Shown here: piece by piece, positions 30,562 through 42,977 of the stretch
Numbering within the stretch: the stretch's first letter is position 1
Layout: each line of letters starts with the position of its first letter
NCBI GenBank assembly: GCA_964058805.1
Contig: CAXKVV010000704.1
Coordinates: 1-45,432 of the forward strand
Source: Schoenoplectus triqueter
Taxonomy: Eukaryota; Streptophyta; Magnoliopsida; Poales; Cyperaceae
DNA: 45,432 nt
Direction of reading: 5' to 3'
Notes under the pieces: generated by a model
What the model was told of the DNA's origin: nothing
The model's database searches: none
What the model saw: the letters and a program-made list of their open reading frames with translations, nothing else
Made by a program: the position numbers and the translations under genes

Positions 30562-31068
30562 ACTAAAAAGAACAAAAACAATGTCATTGTTTACACAAGT
30601 TTAATTTTAATAAACTTTGGAAAATTTTACTAACAATTCGGTGACGATTTGGAAGTCTGTTTTAATTTGACTATTCATTTGGGAAGACACTGAAAAAATT
30701 AAAATTATTTTCAAATCTTGCGATATGCTACAATACACCAAATGACCCGCTACATTGATGACTGCATATATTACTGCAGAAGGAATTACTAGTAAAAGGA
30801 TGGCCTAAAGAAAGGTATCTGATCCAAAACGGGTGCCCAACTTCTTCTCTTAAACAACCATTATCTTTTGATTATCAATTAAAAATACATTTCTTTATAC
30901 TAAGAAAAGTGCCAAGCCGGCTGTATACTGTTCTAAAGTTGTTATATCAGTTTCCCTCCCCTCATCTCTGTTTTGTTTAGCTTCTCTGTATATTGCCACG
31001 AATGTACCTTGCTTGAACCCTTTTGTTCCACAAAAATTTTGATCGGTTCTTCTCATTTCTTAGGATAC
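30562..31068. promoter_or_regulatory. Upstream region and leader of the malectin-LRR gene
   Basis: AT-rich sequence that becomes pyrimidine-rich at about 30940-31060 (TTTCCCTCCCCTCATCTC), typical of a plant 5' leader. An upstream in-frame ATG at 30973 would add 32 residues before the signal peptide and is less likely the start. No clear TATA box is seen. Confidence 0.4.
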
Positions 31069-33835
31069 ATGGTTCCCTTATCCATTTTCATAACTTTTAT
31101 TTTGGGTTTTCCTCTGCATATCCTTGCCTCCCTCTCCCCTCCACAAGGTAAAATGAGCAAATCAACATAATCAGAATTCAATTTCTTCTCATATACATTA
31201 TATATTATCAGCATTTTCAAATTGAGTTTTGATATATATAGGCTATCTGATCAACTGTGGTTCAACTGAGGAGAAAACGTACAATGATGTAACATGGATA
31301 TCGGACGGAGACTTCATAAAGGTCGGCAATGTCTCAGAAATAGGACTTCCCAACCTCATGCCGATGCTATCTACATTACGTTATTTTCCCGACGAGTCTG
31401 CAAGAAAGAGTTGCTACACGGTTCCTGTCATGAAAGGCGCACATTACTTGGTAAGGACAACATATTACTATGGACAATTCGACGGTGGGCATGTGCCACC
31501 GGTGTTTGATCAAATAGTGGAGGGTACGAAATGGACCGTGATCGACACAGGAGACGATTATGCGAAGGACATGGCATCCTACTATGAGGTCATAGTGGGG
31601 GCCACAGGTAAGACTTTAAGTGTGTGCTTGGCAAGGAATAGCAACACAACAACAAGTCCATTTATTTCGGCTCTTGAATTGGTGCAATTGGAGGATTCAG
31701 TGTACAATGCAACAGATTTTTCGAATTATGCTCTCAGTACGATTGCCAGGCATAGGTTTGGCTATGAAGGTCCTACAGTCAGGTAATATTTCATAAAACT
31801 TGTAATTACCTTAAATTATACATCTAATTAAACCCCTGCAACAGAATTTAACTATCTGGTGACAAAACATTATTGTTTCTTCTGTTTCAATTATAGGATA
31901 GAACAATCAATGTTCACATCATCTTCATAGTCTCAGCAATTCTAAATTTACTGGTCATAAAAATAAATAATGAGATTCATTTAATTAGTTATCCAGATGA
32001 CCAGTTCAACCGATACTGGGAACCATATGTAGACAAGAACTCGCTAACAGTGAGCAAATCCAACACAACCACTGCCGATTTCTGGAACCTTCCACCCGAT
32101 GCAGTTTTTTCAACTGGCCTCAGTACCAAACTGGTAGAGAACTTGACAGTTCAGTGGCCACCGGTGCCTCTTCCACCAGCTGACTACTACGTGGCCCTTT
32201 ATTTCCAAGATGATCGCAACCCCTCACTGATGAGCTATCGAGTGTTTGACATTCTGATAAATGGAGATATGTTTTACAAGGGACTGAATGTTTCCACTGG
32301 AGGGGCGATGGTCTATAGTGCGAGCTGGCCCTTGTCGGGTCAGACAACAATTATGCTTGTGCCTGATGTTAATTCTTCTTTGGGACCGATTATAAATGCT
32401 GCTGAGTTGCTCATGGTTGTACCTCTCGGTAGAAGAACCCATCCAAGAGATGGTAAGTCTGGTTAATTCAGAATTTCAGATTGAAACATCAGGCACAAAA
32501 ATAAATGAAAAAAGCCATAAATTCTAGAGATGGTTCTTGAAAAAACCAAGAACATTAGTAGAGAAGTACAATATATGCAGGATCAGAAACCTGATCAGAT
32601 GAGTGGTCTTTTCAGATTTAACACAATGCTCCGAACTGATACTAGGCTTTGTTAGAAGTTAGTTTGCAATATTACAATTTCTTTAACAACAACAAAATTA
32701 TCAAACTATCCCTTCTGCCCTCAATTATGGAAAATATATGGAGAAACAAGGAATCAAAATTGAATTTTGTCTTTATCACTAAATATCAAAGCTAAATAAA
32801 TAGATTCGAAAATTGTAATAACTACAAGTTCATTTAGGGAAATGAATTCCTTTATATATTTATGCACCCGCTATTAATTTTTATGATTACAGTGATTGGC
32901 CTGACAGCATTGGCAAAAGCATTGGATAAAACACCTTCTGATTGGAGTGGAGATCCATGTCTACCAGAAGGCAATTCATGGACTGGACTGAACTGCTCGC
33001 AAGATAAATTTGCACGTGTCATCTCACTGTAAACTTTTTTTCACCAAAGAAAAAACAGAATAATAAGAAGTAAGATGCTTTGCAAAGAAGAATAGACCCA
33101 AGTCGTTCATGTAATTGCTAAGAAATACTCTTGCTTTGACCAGGAACTTGACGAACTTTGGCTTAGGAGGATCAATTTCAGAGAACATTGCCAATTTGAC
33201 GGGAATTCAGAACATGTATGCTTCTTTAACTATTGGTAAAATAAAAATTTTGTATATTTTTGCATAAGGTTAATAAAACTTGAAGAACATAATTGGTATA
33301 TGCAGTTGGCTTGCTGGGAACAATATTATTGGCACAATTCCAGAAATGGGCACTCTCAGACAGTTGGTTACCTTGTAAGCTAAACTTAATTTTTATGTTT
33401 ATGCTTTCTGTTTATATTAACAACAATAACATTTGGATTTGTCAATTTGAAATTAAGGCACTTGGAGAACAACCAGCTCACTGGATTTATACAGCAATCA
33501 CTTGGAACCCTACCAAAAATCAGAGAAATGTAAATCAAAATCTTATAAAATGTCAATTACTGTCTTATTATAATTAACACCTTCTAACTTTTAAAATTTT
33601 CTTTTGTCAGATACCTTCAATATAACAATCTGGATAGCACCATACCAGACAATCTGAAAAACAAAACTGACCTTCTGCTTCAGTGAGTATTTGGAATTAT
33701 CATTGTTTGCTCTTTTTGTGATGTCATAATGTAGTATATGTAACACTGCTACTTTGCACAAACAATTGCATGCATACCAGATCATGTTTTAACAATACAA
33801 TTTGTTTACTTTGCAGGGTTTCACCGCAAAATTGA
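31069..33835 (+). CDS. Malectin-like domain and LRR protein without kinase
   Basis: Nine exons: 31069-31147, 31242-31782, 31989-32452, 32893-33028, 33144-33215, 33306-33374, 33458-33529, 33611-33682 and 33817-33835. All introns are GT-AG, phases agree at every junction, and the sum is 1524 nt, or 507 residues. Residues 1-21 or so form a signal peptide ([20 protein letters not shown]). The malectin-like (di-glucose-binding) region starts GYLINCGST, with [15 protein letters not shown] and [16 protein letters not shown] farther on. WSGDPCLP (379-386) and GLNC precede about four LRRs, with [31 protein letters not shown] and [11 protein letters not shown], each in its own 69-72-nt exon. It ends QVSPQN with no membrane segment or kinase, so it is probably secreted or apoplastic. 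The layout resembles Arabidopsis malectin-LRR proteins of about 500 residues that lack a kinase. Confidence 0.9.
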
Positions 33836-34912
33836 TAACGCCTACAAAATAAAGCAGAGAAGAATTATATGAATACTCTTCCAAATCTTTCTATAAGCAT
33901 TTTATATCTATGTCTATATTAGTGTTTACAGGTGTTTCCCTTTTCTTTTTGTTATGCTTTTATGGCATGCTGATTGTCAAATACTGAGGATTGGAGAGTA
34001 TTTTGCCTTCCGGCTAGACAAACATGTGTTTGGCAATATCTTTTAATTCATTTTGTACTGAAAATATGAGGGTTTCTGTTTAGAAGAGGAGAACTTCTTT
34101 TCTTTTAATATTATTAGTTTTTATGAAAGTCCCCCCCCCCCCAAGCAAAAATGAGTGAGTCGTTCAATCCAATCCAACCTGTTAAACCCGTCTAATCCGA
34201 CCATGACCTATCTCAACTTGATATGAATTTTTTTTCAAATTTCTTTTAAAAAAAATTCAAACTTACAAAAGAACCGAGTCAAGCTATGTTAGACAAAATT
34301 TGAGAACAACTTATTAACTTAATGGGCCAAGAATACTGACAATAGATTAACTCAAATTGAAAAAAATATATTTAACAGAAATCAATGACAACATAGTTTT
34401 ATATATATTTAACAAAAAATCAACTAAAATCAATAAAAGTTCTGTAAAAATAAATACTCAAATTGATTCAACCAGAGCTAACCATTTCCTGACCCGACCC
34501 ACTCAACTCAACCTATTTTTTTTATGAAAAATCAAATTGTCCGACTACCTAATTTTCTCTGTCAATTTCCACTGTTCTAGACTGTGCTACAAGTGGGACA
34601 TCAGTACAAATAACATACTAGTATATTACATAACATAATAATAAAATGTATGATTTGAAAAACTTTTAGAGGGGTAAATAAATATGTGATTTAGATATAA
34701 TTCATGAATAATTTATTTTATTTAATATAAATAATATATATTTAAATGTTAAAATCTTCAAAAAAATATAAAAGAATATAAAATATTTTTTAAATATTAT
34801 TTAATGAGATTTATTCGTATGTAAATACATTATATCTTAATTCGATGTTTAATTCATAAAATAATGATTCCTCAATAATTCACAAGACTTTGTTACTACG
34901 TTACATATCAGG
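33836..34912. other. 3' flank of the malectin-LRR gene and intergenic DNA
   Basis: An AATAAA lies at 33848-33853, very close to the stop codon. A 12-bp C run lies at about 34131-34142. Sequence near 34150-34210 and 34490-34520 (CCGACCATGACC, CTGACCCGACCC) is weakly like the subterminal repeats of the hAT-like family. No gene is seen. Confidence 0.4.
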
Positions 34913-35701
34913 TAAGGGTGTCAATGATACACTTTTTACTCATTTATCTGATCCATATCATATTCAATAAGACGAGTGTTGATACAGATTTTTGTACTTA
35001 TTCAATATGGGTATGGGAAAGATTGTTTTGTTAAGTAAATGTGTATGCGTAAGTGTCATTTTGTACCTGTTTACCTTATAGGATAAATAATTAAAAAAAC
35101 TTATATTATTTTCAATATAATTATTCCATGTAATAATTTTTTTCTCTATATTAGTTGCCTCGAGCTATGTAAGTTAATTACTATGAATTATGAATTAAAA
35201 TTATATTCCTCAAATTTTACCATCTGATAAATTATAATTTTTGAATAATATTTAATAGAGTAAATCTTAAAATGATAGGATGAGTCAATGGAAATTTTTA
35301 TTTTAGAAAAATGTTATTTTTTTATTTTATTATATTTTATTTTCTAGTTAAAAAGTTTGACAAAATATGTTTGTATTTTTTTTCTAATTTATTTATTTTG
35401 AAATGACTCAAATTAAAATTGATTATATAGTTATATTTTGAATTCATGCCAGTAAAATAGAGATATTTTTGTATTATAGAAATGAGTTTATATATTTTTT
35501 TATAGATGATAATAAATTAATTAATATATTAATATTATTTATTAGCATCCATTATCATTTTATTATATATTTATTTTAACAAATAAGAATAAAATATAAA
35601 TAAATCTAATTTTAATACATAAAAATAAGACATGAATAAAAATAGTTTTAAATAAATATGCACCGATCAGTAATGCTACGATCGTAGCATTGACACCTCT
35701 A
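34913..35701. repeat. Possible hAT-like element, diverged
   Basis: The ends TAAGGGTGTCAATG and CATTGACACCTCTA are inverted repeats of the same type as the 5400-5844 element. I could not find a matching 8-bp flank duplication, and the interior is plain AT-rich DNA, so this is tentative. Confidence 0.45.
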
Positions 35702-35778
35702 AATTAACAGCCGAGGTGATTTTTTTTTGGTGTTGCGTACATTTGAGTACAAATTTGAGTCGGCACAAATTTGTGTGG

Positions 35779-36060
35779 TGGAGGTGGCAGAATCCGACCC
35801 GATCCGACAAATCCGTCTGACTCGTCCGGACTCGAACCCGACCCGATCCGATTTTTTAAGAAAGTCAAACTGACTCGACCTGACTCGAACCCGACCTGAC
35901 CCGTCCCGATCCGAGATCAAATGGCCTTCAATCCAATCGAATTCTATCAACGATATGAAAAAACACAATATGTAAATTGACCCGATCCTAACCCGACCCG
36001 ACCCGACCTGATTTCATCTAAAAAGTCAAACTGACCCGACCCACCCAATTGCCACCTCTA
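35779..36060. repeat. hAT-like non-autonomous element with CCCGACCCGA arrays
   Basis: The ends TGGAGGTGGCAG and TTGCCACCTCTA are inverted. Between them are dense GACCCGATCCGA-type repeats and two copies of AAAGTCAAACTGAC in direct orientation. No target duplication was found. Confidence 0.6.
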
Positions 36061-36310
36061 GACTGATACATCGGCACAAGGTTTTGTCCTTCTGCGGATT
36101 CTTCTATGCATGCTTCTATGCAGTCATTGCTTTGAACTGTTAACTGTTTAACACGTGCGCGAGAGCGACAGGTGCGCCCAGTTGAATGGGTGCTAGAAAT
36201 CTTTGTTGTACGGTTCTCTCAAAATATCTACCTTGCATGGAAACACTTCAAATTTGTTTTTTTTTTTCTAAATAGAGGTACAATCAACCATATTATATAT
36301 GATATATGAG

Positions 36311-36705
36311 TGGAGATACCGTGAGCTGAGGCCTTCCTGAGCTTAAATTTTTTATATAAAAAATATTTTGAAATTTTAATTTATCATTATCATTAAATTA
36401 TTTATATAAAAATCTAATGGGATATAAAAATTTGGAGTGTTTTGAGTTTTTTAGGTCACCGTTTTTAATTTTTTAAAATGATGTTCAAGTATTGAATATA
36501 TTATTATTATTTTTAGAGCTGATTTTCAAAAATTAAAAACCACAACTTAAAAAGCTCAAAACGCTCCAAATTTTTGCATTCCATGAGATTTTCATATAAA
36601 GAATTTAATGAGAATGATAAATTAAAATTTTGAAATGATTTGATATGTTTTTTGAGTTAAACTCACAGAAAGTCTCTGTGAGTTTAAGCTTACGGTATCT
36701 CCACT
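36311..36705. repeat. Foldback MITE, family 3 relative
   Basis: The left end TGGAGATACCGTGAGCT mirrors the right end AGCTTACGGTATCTCCA, and inner blocks (GGTCACCGTTTTTAATTTTT, ATGATGTTCAAGTATTGAAT) match 23343-23699 and 24561-24968. It is flanked by ATATATGATATATGAG and CTCATGATATATTA, again TA-rich. Confidence 0.82.
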
Positions 36706-39596
36706 CATGATATATTACGTTTTATATTCTACCAGACGAGATTTTATTACTATTTATAATAAGTCAGCAATTTATTAAAACACGTTTTATTTTTTTTTTC
36801 TTTACTCATTTTACAAATTTCAACATTTTATTAGACGCGTGTAGGTATGCATTTTGACCTGTATTTCTTCAACATTTTAAGGCAGGTTTAAAATATCAAC
36901 TAATGTATTTCATTTTTTTTTATCGTTCAAACTCTTTTAAATGTTTTGTTGCAACATATTTCTATAAAAATTAGGAAATTGTTTCTTATGAATGTTGTAG
37001 AAAATGATTTTTGTGAATTAGGCACGGTTAGTCATAAAATAATCGCGCCTAATACTATATTTGGAAGGCATTGGGCATTGAAAAGTGATTAATCCCCAAT
37101 TAAAAACTGATTACTCATCATTTTTATCTAATCAACCGATTAATTTGTTTCATCCAATGTTGTAAAAAATGAGGTTGATTAGTCAACCGATTAATCATAA
37201 TTGGTAGGTAAACCATTACATATCATAATTGGTCGATTTTTTTTTCAGACTATACACTATTATATATTTAAATCATATATTTTTCATCAAACTCTGTTTT
37301 GATAATTAAACTAGACTTACCAACTTCAATTAGAAATATTTTTTTAATCAATTGGATATTTATAAAATTATAATATGTTTTTTAAATGACTGAAAGAATA
37401 TGAATTCAGATACTTAATATCTACTGTCATTTTAAATAAAATCAAGACACAATATATAATACAGTATGTAAATAACTTATTTTTCTTTGAATAAATAATA
37501 TTTTTATATATTAAATTATAAATACCAAATTGTTCATAAAAAATTGATTAATCGGCTGTATAATAAATTAATCGCTTAACGATACATCATCCATCCATCA
37601 AATACATTCCGTTATTTACAATACTGATTTCATCCGTGTGAATGTTATTATGATGGTCTTTTAAATACACCCAGTAGTCCTCAATCCGAACCTAACAAAG
37701 TTAAAAATAAAAACAAGAAATAAAAAAATAATAAAAAAAATACTCTAGAACCATCAATAAATACTTGGACGGTTGGTCCTTTCCGTTCAGGCCAATGTCA
37801 TTAGCTTGACTGCTAGCTAGAGATATTTTTTCTTTCAGTTTTTGTTTCGTCTACTCTACTCCCTTTTCTGTGTTTTTGTGGCTGTAAGTATGAAATAAGC
37901 AAAAGGAATTATGGCACTCAGAACAACTCACCCACCGAAACAAAGGAATAATTCAGAAGTTTTTCTCTACAAGTGCATATATAGGTTTATCTCCACTTCA
38001 TTTATAACATCTCCTTTTTAGCTTTTAACTTGTACAGTTTTCCATTGCGGATTTTTGTAGGAAATGAAGCTTTTATCACCATCTTTGTATTAATTACTAT
38101 TATTATTATTATTGTTATTTTATTGGCCAATTTTTATCGTTAACTTATTAGCTTATCAATAAAAAAGAATTTTCATTTGCATGCAAAAAGAGAGGACCAC
38201 AAAGGACATACCTACCCTCTTTTATTAATTTCTGTTCTAAAAAATAATATGAATTTATGATTTAACAAGTTATATAACGTGAATATCAACTTGTAATTGA
38301 CATAATTGACAATTATAGGAAAATGATAAAATTCTACTAAAATCATAGGAAGAAGATGATGTCAATCATTCAAAGATAATTGCTAAAATTGCTGACTTAG
38401 GAAAAAAAAGGAAAAAAAAAAGATATCATAATATCTTTGTAATTTTAAAAAAGGAAAGATGATCTAATCTCTTAAGAATGATGTATTCGGCTGATCATTT
38501 TAACAATAGAAATCGTACAATGACGATTAATTATAAAATGCACAATAGAGTATCGGCTTGGTTTACTTCTTATTTTTATTTTTATTTTCTTCTAATCCCT
38601 TTTTGATTTGAGGCCAAAGTGAACTGCCAAAAGTGTGGGATCAAGTGCAGGTTTGCTACTTGCAAGTTCTTTGTAAATTCAACTTCAGAATTTGTTGTGA
38701 ATGCATTATATCGTAATAAAATCATATTATAACAATTTTAGATCCTTTTTGGTAACATGCAAGGAACCGACTAACTAAAACAAAAAAGAAGCTATTAATA
38801 TAACCATCCAGACAAAAGTAAATAAAACAATTTCTTAAACAATTAAGGATTAAGGATCTAAATTATAACACATTAAAAAATCTACACCAACTCCGCAAAA
38901 AAGCTGTAATTTCAAAAAATATACAAAAAAATACAAAATTAAAAATAATGACAAAAGCTGACTCTAACGTAATGAATTGATTTTTATTTTTGAACAGAAA
39001 ACAAAAAAATAAAATGAAAATAAGAAGATGAAACGGACAAAGCAACTTTAGAAAGAGTAATGAAAACAGTTCTAGAGAGTAAATGACTAGTCCATTAAAT
39101 TGTTCGTTGAATTAAAAAATTGCTTGCATCAAACATAAGTTACAAAATCGTCCCCGCATCATGATTCGTGGAGGTTTAATGACCAAACGGGCGATTAATC
39201 TTCTGACCGCTTTTTACAACCCCTGGGCCGACAAATACGAATACTATGAAGTAAGAGCAGGCGTCCAACGGTCCAAGGAGTGAACAAGTCCAGCTGTTCT
39301 AACCAAGAATATTTGCCATGAGTCTAGATTCTCAATGGTCTTCCTTTGAATCGTCTATTCTGTTGCGAATCATGTCCTAATTGAACACATAACTTAAAAA
39401 GGGAAGCTGACAGTAATTCACAGCACGATATGACATTGAACGTGCCACAGAGATTCAATCACTAGATCTCTTGTTGTACTGGAACACTTCTAGTTCTCCA
39501 TTTCTACCGCGTTATCCCCCTCTCCGCTCTTTGCCTCTGGCCTCTCCCATCTCTTCGCGCTTTCACTTCTCCGACCAATCGAGTCGGACGGAGGCC
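36706..39596. other. Intergenic, AT-rich, no gene seen
   Basis: Nearly 2.9 kb without a supportable gene, RNA or well-bounded repeat. GATTAATC-like motifs cluster at 37080-37200 and 37545-37575 and may be repeat debris. The last 200 bp or so become GC-rich and would hold the promoter and leader of the gene starting at 39629. Confidence 0.4.
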
Positions 39597-39632
39597 ATGA
39601 CCTCCTCCTCTACAATTCTTCCTCGGCAATGA
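39597..39632 (+). promoter_or_regulatory. Short upstream ORF overlapping the main start
   Basis: An ATG at 39597 opens an 11-codon frame ([11 protein letters not shown]) whose TGA at 39630-39632 overlaps the main ATG at 39629-39631 as ATGA. It would matter only if transcription starts upstream of 39597, which I cannot verify. Confidence 0.4.
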
Positions 39633-42357
39633 ATACTTCACCCGCTCCTCCTCTCCTTTCCATCGTCCCTAAGCCAACACTACCTCCATCCTTTCTTCCC
39701 CTTCCCTCCCGCCACCCCCTTCATCGCGTACGCGCCGCCGCTGAGGCCTCCGATGCTGGTTCCTCGCCCCGGTGGTTCCCACCGAGCTCCGAAACCGACG
39801 GCCGGATCTTCGCCAGGGATCCCGGCGTGCGGGTGAACGCCAAAGAGGAAGGGAAGGAAGAGGGGAAGAGTAAGAAGATGAATAAGCGGAATAAGTGGTG
39901 GTGGTGGTCCAAGGATAAGGAGAGCTATCTTGTTGATGACTCTGAGCCGCTTCCCCTCCCCATGACGTACCCTGATTCAACACCTGTCACCCCCGAGGAG
40001 ATCGATCGGCGGCTCAGGTGCGACCCTGAGGTCGAGGTATGTGTGTCTGTTAGCTTTCTGGTAAATTTTAGGTCTTAGCTTTGATACATTTTGGTATATG
40101 TGTATTGATAATTGAATCAATTGTCACATTACTGGAAAATGGAAGCATGTTCTAATACATTTAGGTATGGATATATTGATAATGGAATGAGTTGTAGATT
40201 TACTGAAGAATATGACACTGATTTTTTAATATAATAATTAGATTAATCATATTATTAATAATAATATGATAAAAATAAAATTTTAATGGTAAGAACGACA
40301 GGACGCTACTGTTGTGTCAATTGCGCCACTGACAGTGACGTTTTTTTTAATTATTTTTTATGTTTAAAAAAGAAGAAGCACGCAATAGGAGTGGACTGGC
40401 GGAAAAAAACAGAAGCAAGTTTAACATTTTGTATTCGTTTTTAAAAGATTGAGATAATGAAAAACAAGAAGACACCACTGGGAGTGACGTCTTTCTAAAT
40501 GCGCCAATGTCAGTGGCACATATCTTATGCACCAGTCGCAGTAGTGCACTGTCATTCTTAATATTAAAATTTAATTTTTTTCGTTATTATTATTAATAAT
40601 ATGATTAATCTAATTATTATATTCAAAAATCAGTAAGAATATGAAGAAAAAAAATTCAGCTCAGACCTTGTTTAGCTCTGAAGACTAAAGTACATGCAAA
40701 TCTTGAAGCATTTAGGGAATAAAAATAGTTTTATTTTTATTAGAATATGTTAGTCGGTGCACAAATTTGCAATGCAATGCACATTTGTGAATTGTTAATT
40801 GAAATAATCATCAAATCTTTCGAAAAATCCTTCATGGCTCAAAATCCAAAATTTTATTCAAATATCAATTCCACTGTTAGTAGTATAGTACATATGGATT
40901 TAGAATCTGCTTAAAAGAAATAGAAACAGAAGCTGTTTGAATGTGTGCCTCCAGTACTGTTGAGTCCTACTTACATAATCACACAAAGTACTTGAAGTGA
41001 CTGCTTTCCTTACATTGTCAATCCTACTCAATTAAGTTTCAAATATTACAATGCCTCAAATATTGGAAATGAACAAATATCAATCTGCTTTGGTATCGAC
41101 ACTCCTATTTTTTCCATAGGATCTGTTTGAACTTCCTTTTTCTTTGTGATTGAAGAATTGCAGAGAGGAGGTAGCATATGAATGGACAGGGAAATGTAGG
41201 AGTTGTCAAGGGACAGGGCTGGTTAGTTATTATAGCAAAAGGAGAAAGGAAACCATTTGCAAATGCATACCTTGTATGGGCATAGGTTTGTTTTCTCTCT
41301 CCATTTATTCTGCTCCCTTCTTTTAATTTTCTTACATGTTATTGTGCATGATAGCTTATTGGGTACCAAGCTATAGAGTGTGTATCCTCTGTAGTAATTC
41401 ACGCGTAGAGTAACTACCACGGGCAGGTAGTCACAGTGGGAATGCCATAGATTCACGAGGCGGGCAGTTACTTCACAGTAAAGTACTTCACACGATGTGA
41501 ATTCCAAATTGTGAGGCATCATATTTTTCATTATACCTGATAAATGATTATGTAGCCTCCAATTTCTGCTTGAGCTACTAAGGAGATGCTCAGTTAAACA
41601 AAAATTATGGGAAACTGAGGTAACAAAGATCATTTTAGAAGTGTATGGTAATGTGAAATTGCAAAACTGTTCTTAGGATATTGAAGTGTGGCTAAAGATC
41701 TGAAGAAAATTTGATTCCAGCCTAAAAGTTTGAATTTGTTACAAATTTGGAGATCTGATGGTGTTATTAAATTAGTTATGTTATTTGTTTTTACATGATC
41801 TTGGATGCAATGTTGCTTTTTGGACCTGTACAAGCTGGCACCTTGTCCTGTATGTTCTGTGTAAATACATACTAAACTGAAATAAATAACTGGGTCCATA
41901 AAGATTTGAGGAACGACACCAGACCTACCTGGTATAGATTTAAAAATAATACAAATTATCCTTACCAATTTATAGTTGTGCTAATGAAACTACTGAACAA
42001 GTTATCTAGGCTTGCTGACTTTGCTTTCAAGAACTTGTTCTTAGGATTAACTGTGCTTGTCGTAAATGATTATTTTGTGATGTTTAAGCAAATTTCAGTG
42101 ATGCTTTTACTGTTTTAGGTTGGTATGAGTACCTATGAACCACACCACCTGGCAAATGGCAAGAATAAATGTTCTCTTTTTGATGCTTTTAATTGCTATC
42201 TGAATCTTGACATTTCTTACTTTGTTTGTCTAACAAAACTATGATTAATTTATGGACCTTCCTTATTGGTTCATTTTCAGGCTATGTCAATAAAATCACA
42301 GTGCGCAAGGACATCAATTTAATGGAAGATGTAGACGATGAGAAGCCGCCTTCATAG
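39629..42357 (+). CDS. Plastid-type protein with a half DnaJ cysteine-rich zinc finger
   Basis: Exons are 39629-40036, 41168-41285 and 42281-42357, giving 603 nt or 200 residues. Donors are GAG|GTATGT and ATAG|GTTTG; the last acceptor is TTTTCAG|GC. The first 45 residues or so are rich in Ser, Pro, Leu and Arg and poor in acids, like a chloroplast transit peptide. A basic [17 protein letters not shown] stretch and [15 protein letters not shown] follow. The C-terminal part has CRSCQGTG (146-153) and [10 protein letters not shown] (167-176), two of the four CxxCxGxG-type units of a DnaJ zinc finger, then an acidic tail. There is no J domain. Such proteins are known as plastid assembly or thiol-handling factors; the specific role here is unknown. 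The exon 2 acceptor is uncertain: the canonical GCAG at 41163 gives the wrong phase, so either the AG at 41167 is used or a microexon was missed. Confidence 0.8.
40216..40634. mobile_element. Foldback element with GC-rich palindromic core, copy 2 (in an intron)
   Basis: 419 bp inside intron 1 of the DnaJ-type gene. The arms are nearly perfect over about 80 bp: ACTGATTTTTTAATATAATA on the left, mirrored by TATTATATTCAAAAATCAGT on the right, and AGATTAATCATATTATTAAT with its mirror. The core has GCGCCACTGACAGTGACG and GCGCCAATGTCAGTGGC, degenerate forms of the palindrome at 28166-28589. The 10-mer AAGAATATGA flanks both sides (40206-40215 and 40635-40644), a long target duplication as made by Mutator-like elements. 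Confidence 0.85.
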
Positions 42358-42977
42358 GTCAATTGACACTTATTGCTGATGTTTGATTAACCATTCAAGA
42401 GAAGATACTTCCGTAAATCATTGGATTTGACTAAGACTAGGCCGCTACTTACATAGCTTGATAAGCTTATTCATTTTTCAGAAAGAATTATACTTTCTGA
42501 GCAATCTTCCTTTTTATAAGTTGCTTATTTATTATTTTTGGTGTTCTGATATATACCTTGATAAAGAAAAAAGATATAAAGAGAGGTTCAACGAAACTTG
42601 TTTCGACTTGTGAACCAAACTAGAAGTTCATTTGCTTCCTCTTGGATGTTGCCCCCATTATCCTTCCCTTTTTATCCTTTTGCTCTTTTTCTGCTGCAAT
42701 TTGATTGAAGCAATTTCAGATTCTTCATAGTATTCCTCTTCTCTCCATTAAGAATCTGTCTTGCAGTCATAATCACAAAAAGAAAAGCACTCGTGCCTCT
42801 TTATATAGCGTTCTATGCTGAAGGCACAAGGTGTAAGCTAGTATCAATGTCTAATCAATGCTCTTCAAGAGCAAAATAGAGAGAACAAAAATGTCTCCAT
42901 TAAGCATGCTAAATTTCAAGTACAATCTATTGAAGTTTCGACCGGGTAGTGAACAACAACTCTTAAGACTTGATTGG
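42358..42977. other. 3' flank of the DnaJ-type gene
   Basis: Probably 3' untranslated sequence followed by spacer. No gene or repeat is recognised. Confidence 0.4.

Noticed and set aside
31294..31509. 71-codon frame overlapping malectin exon 2
   Set aside because: A shadow frame; the malectin frame has consistent phases across nine exons.
34131..34142. C12 homopolymer as a possible functional site
   Set aside because: A lone homopolymer in spacer, equally likely a length-variable simple repeat or sequencing slippage.
37080..37580. Repeated GATTAATC-like motifs as a regulatory cluster
   Set aside because: They are AT-rich, imperfect, and not near a gene start; chance or repeat debris is simpler.
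39669..39983. 104-codon antisense frame over the DnaJ-type exon 1
   Set aside because: It is a shadow of a GC-rich coding exon with a clear sense model and matching splice sites.
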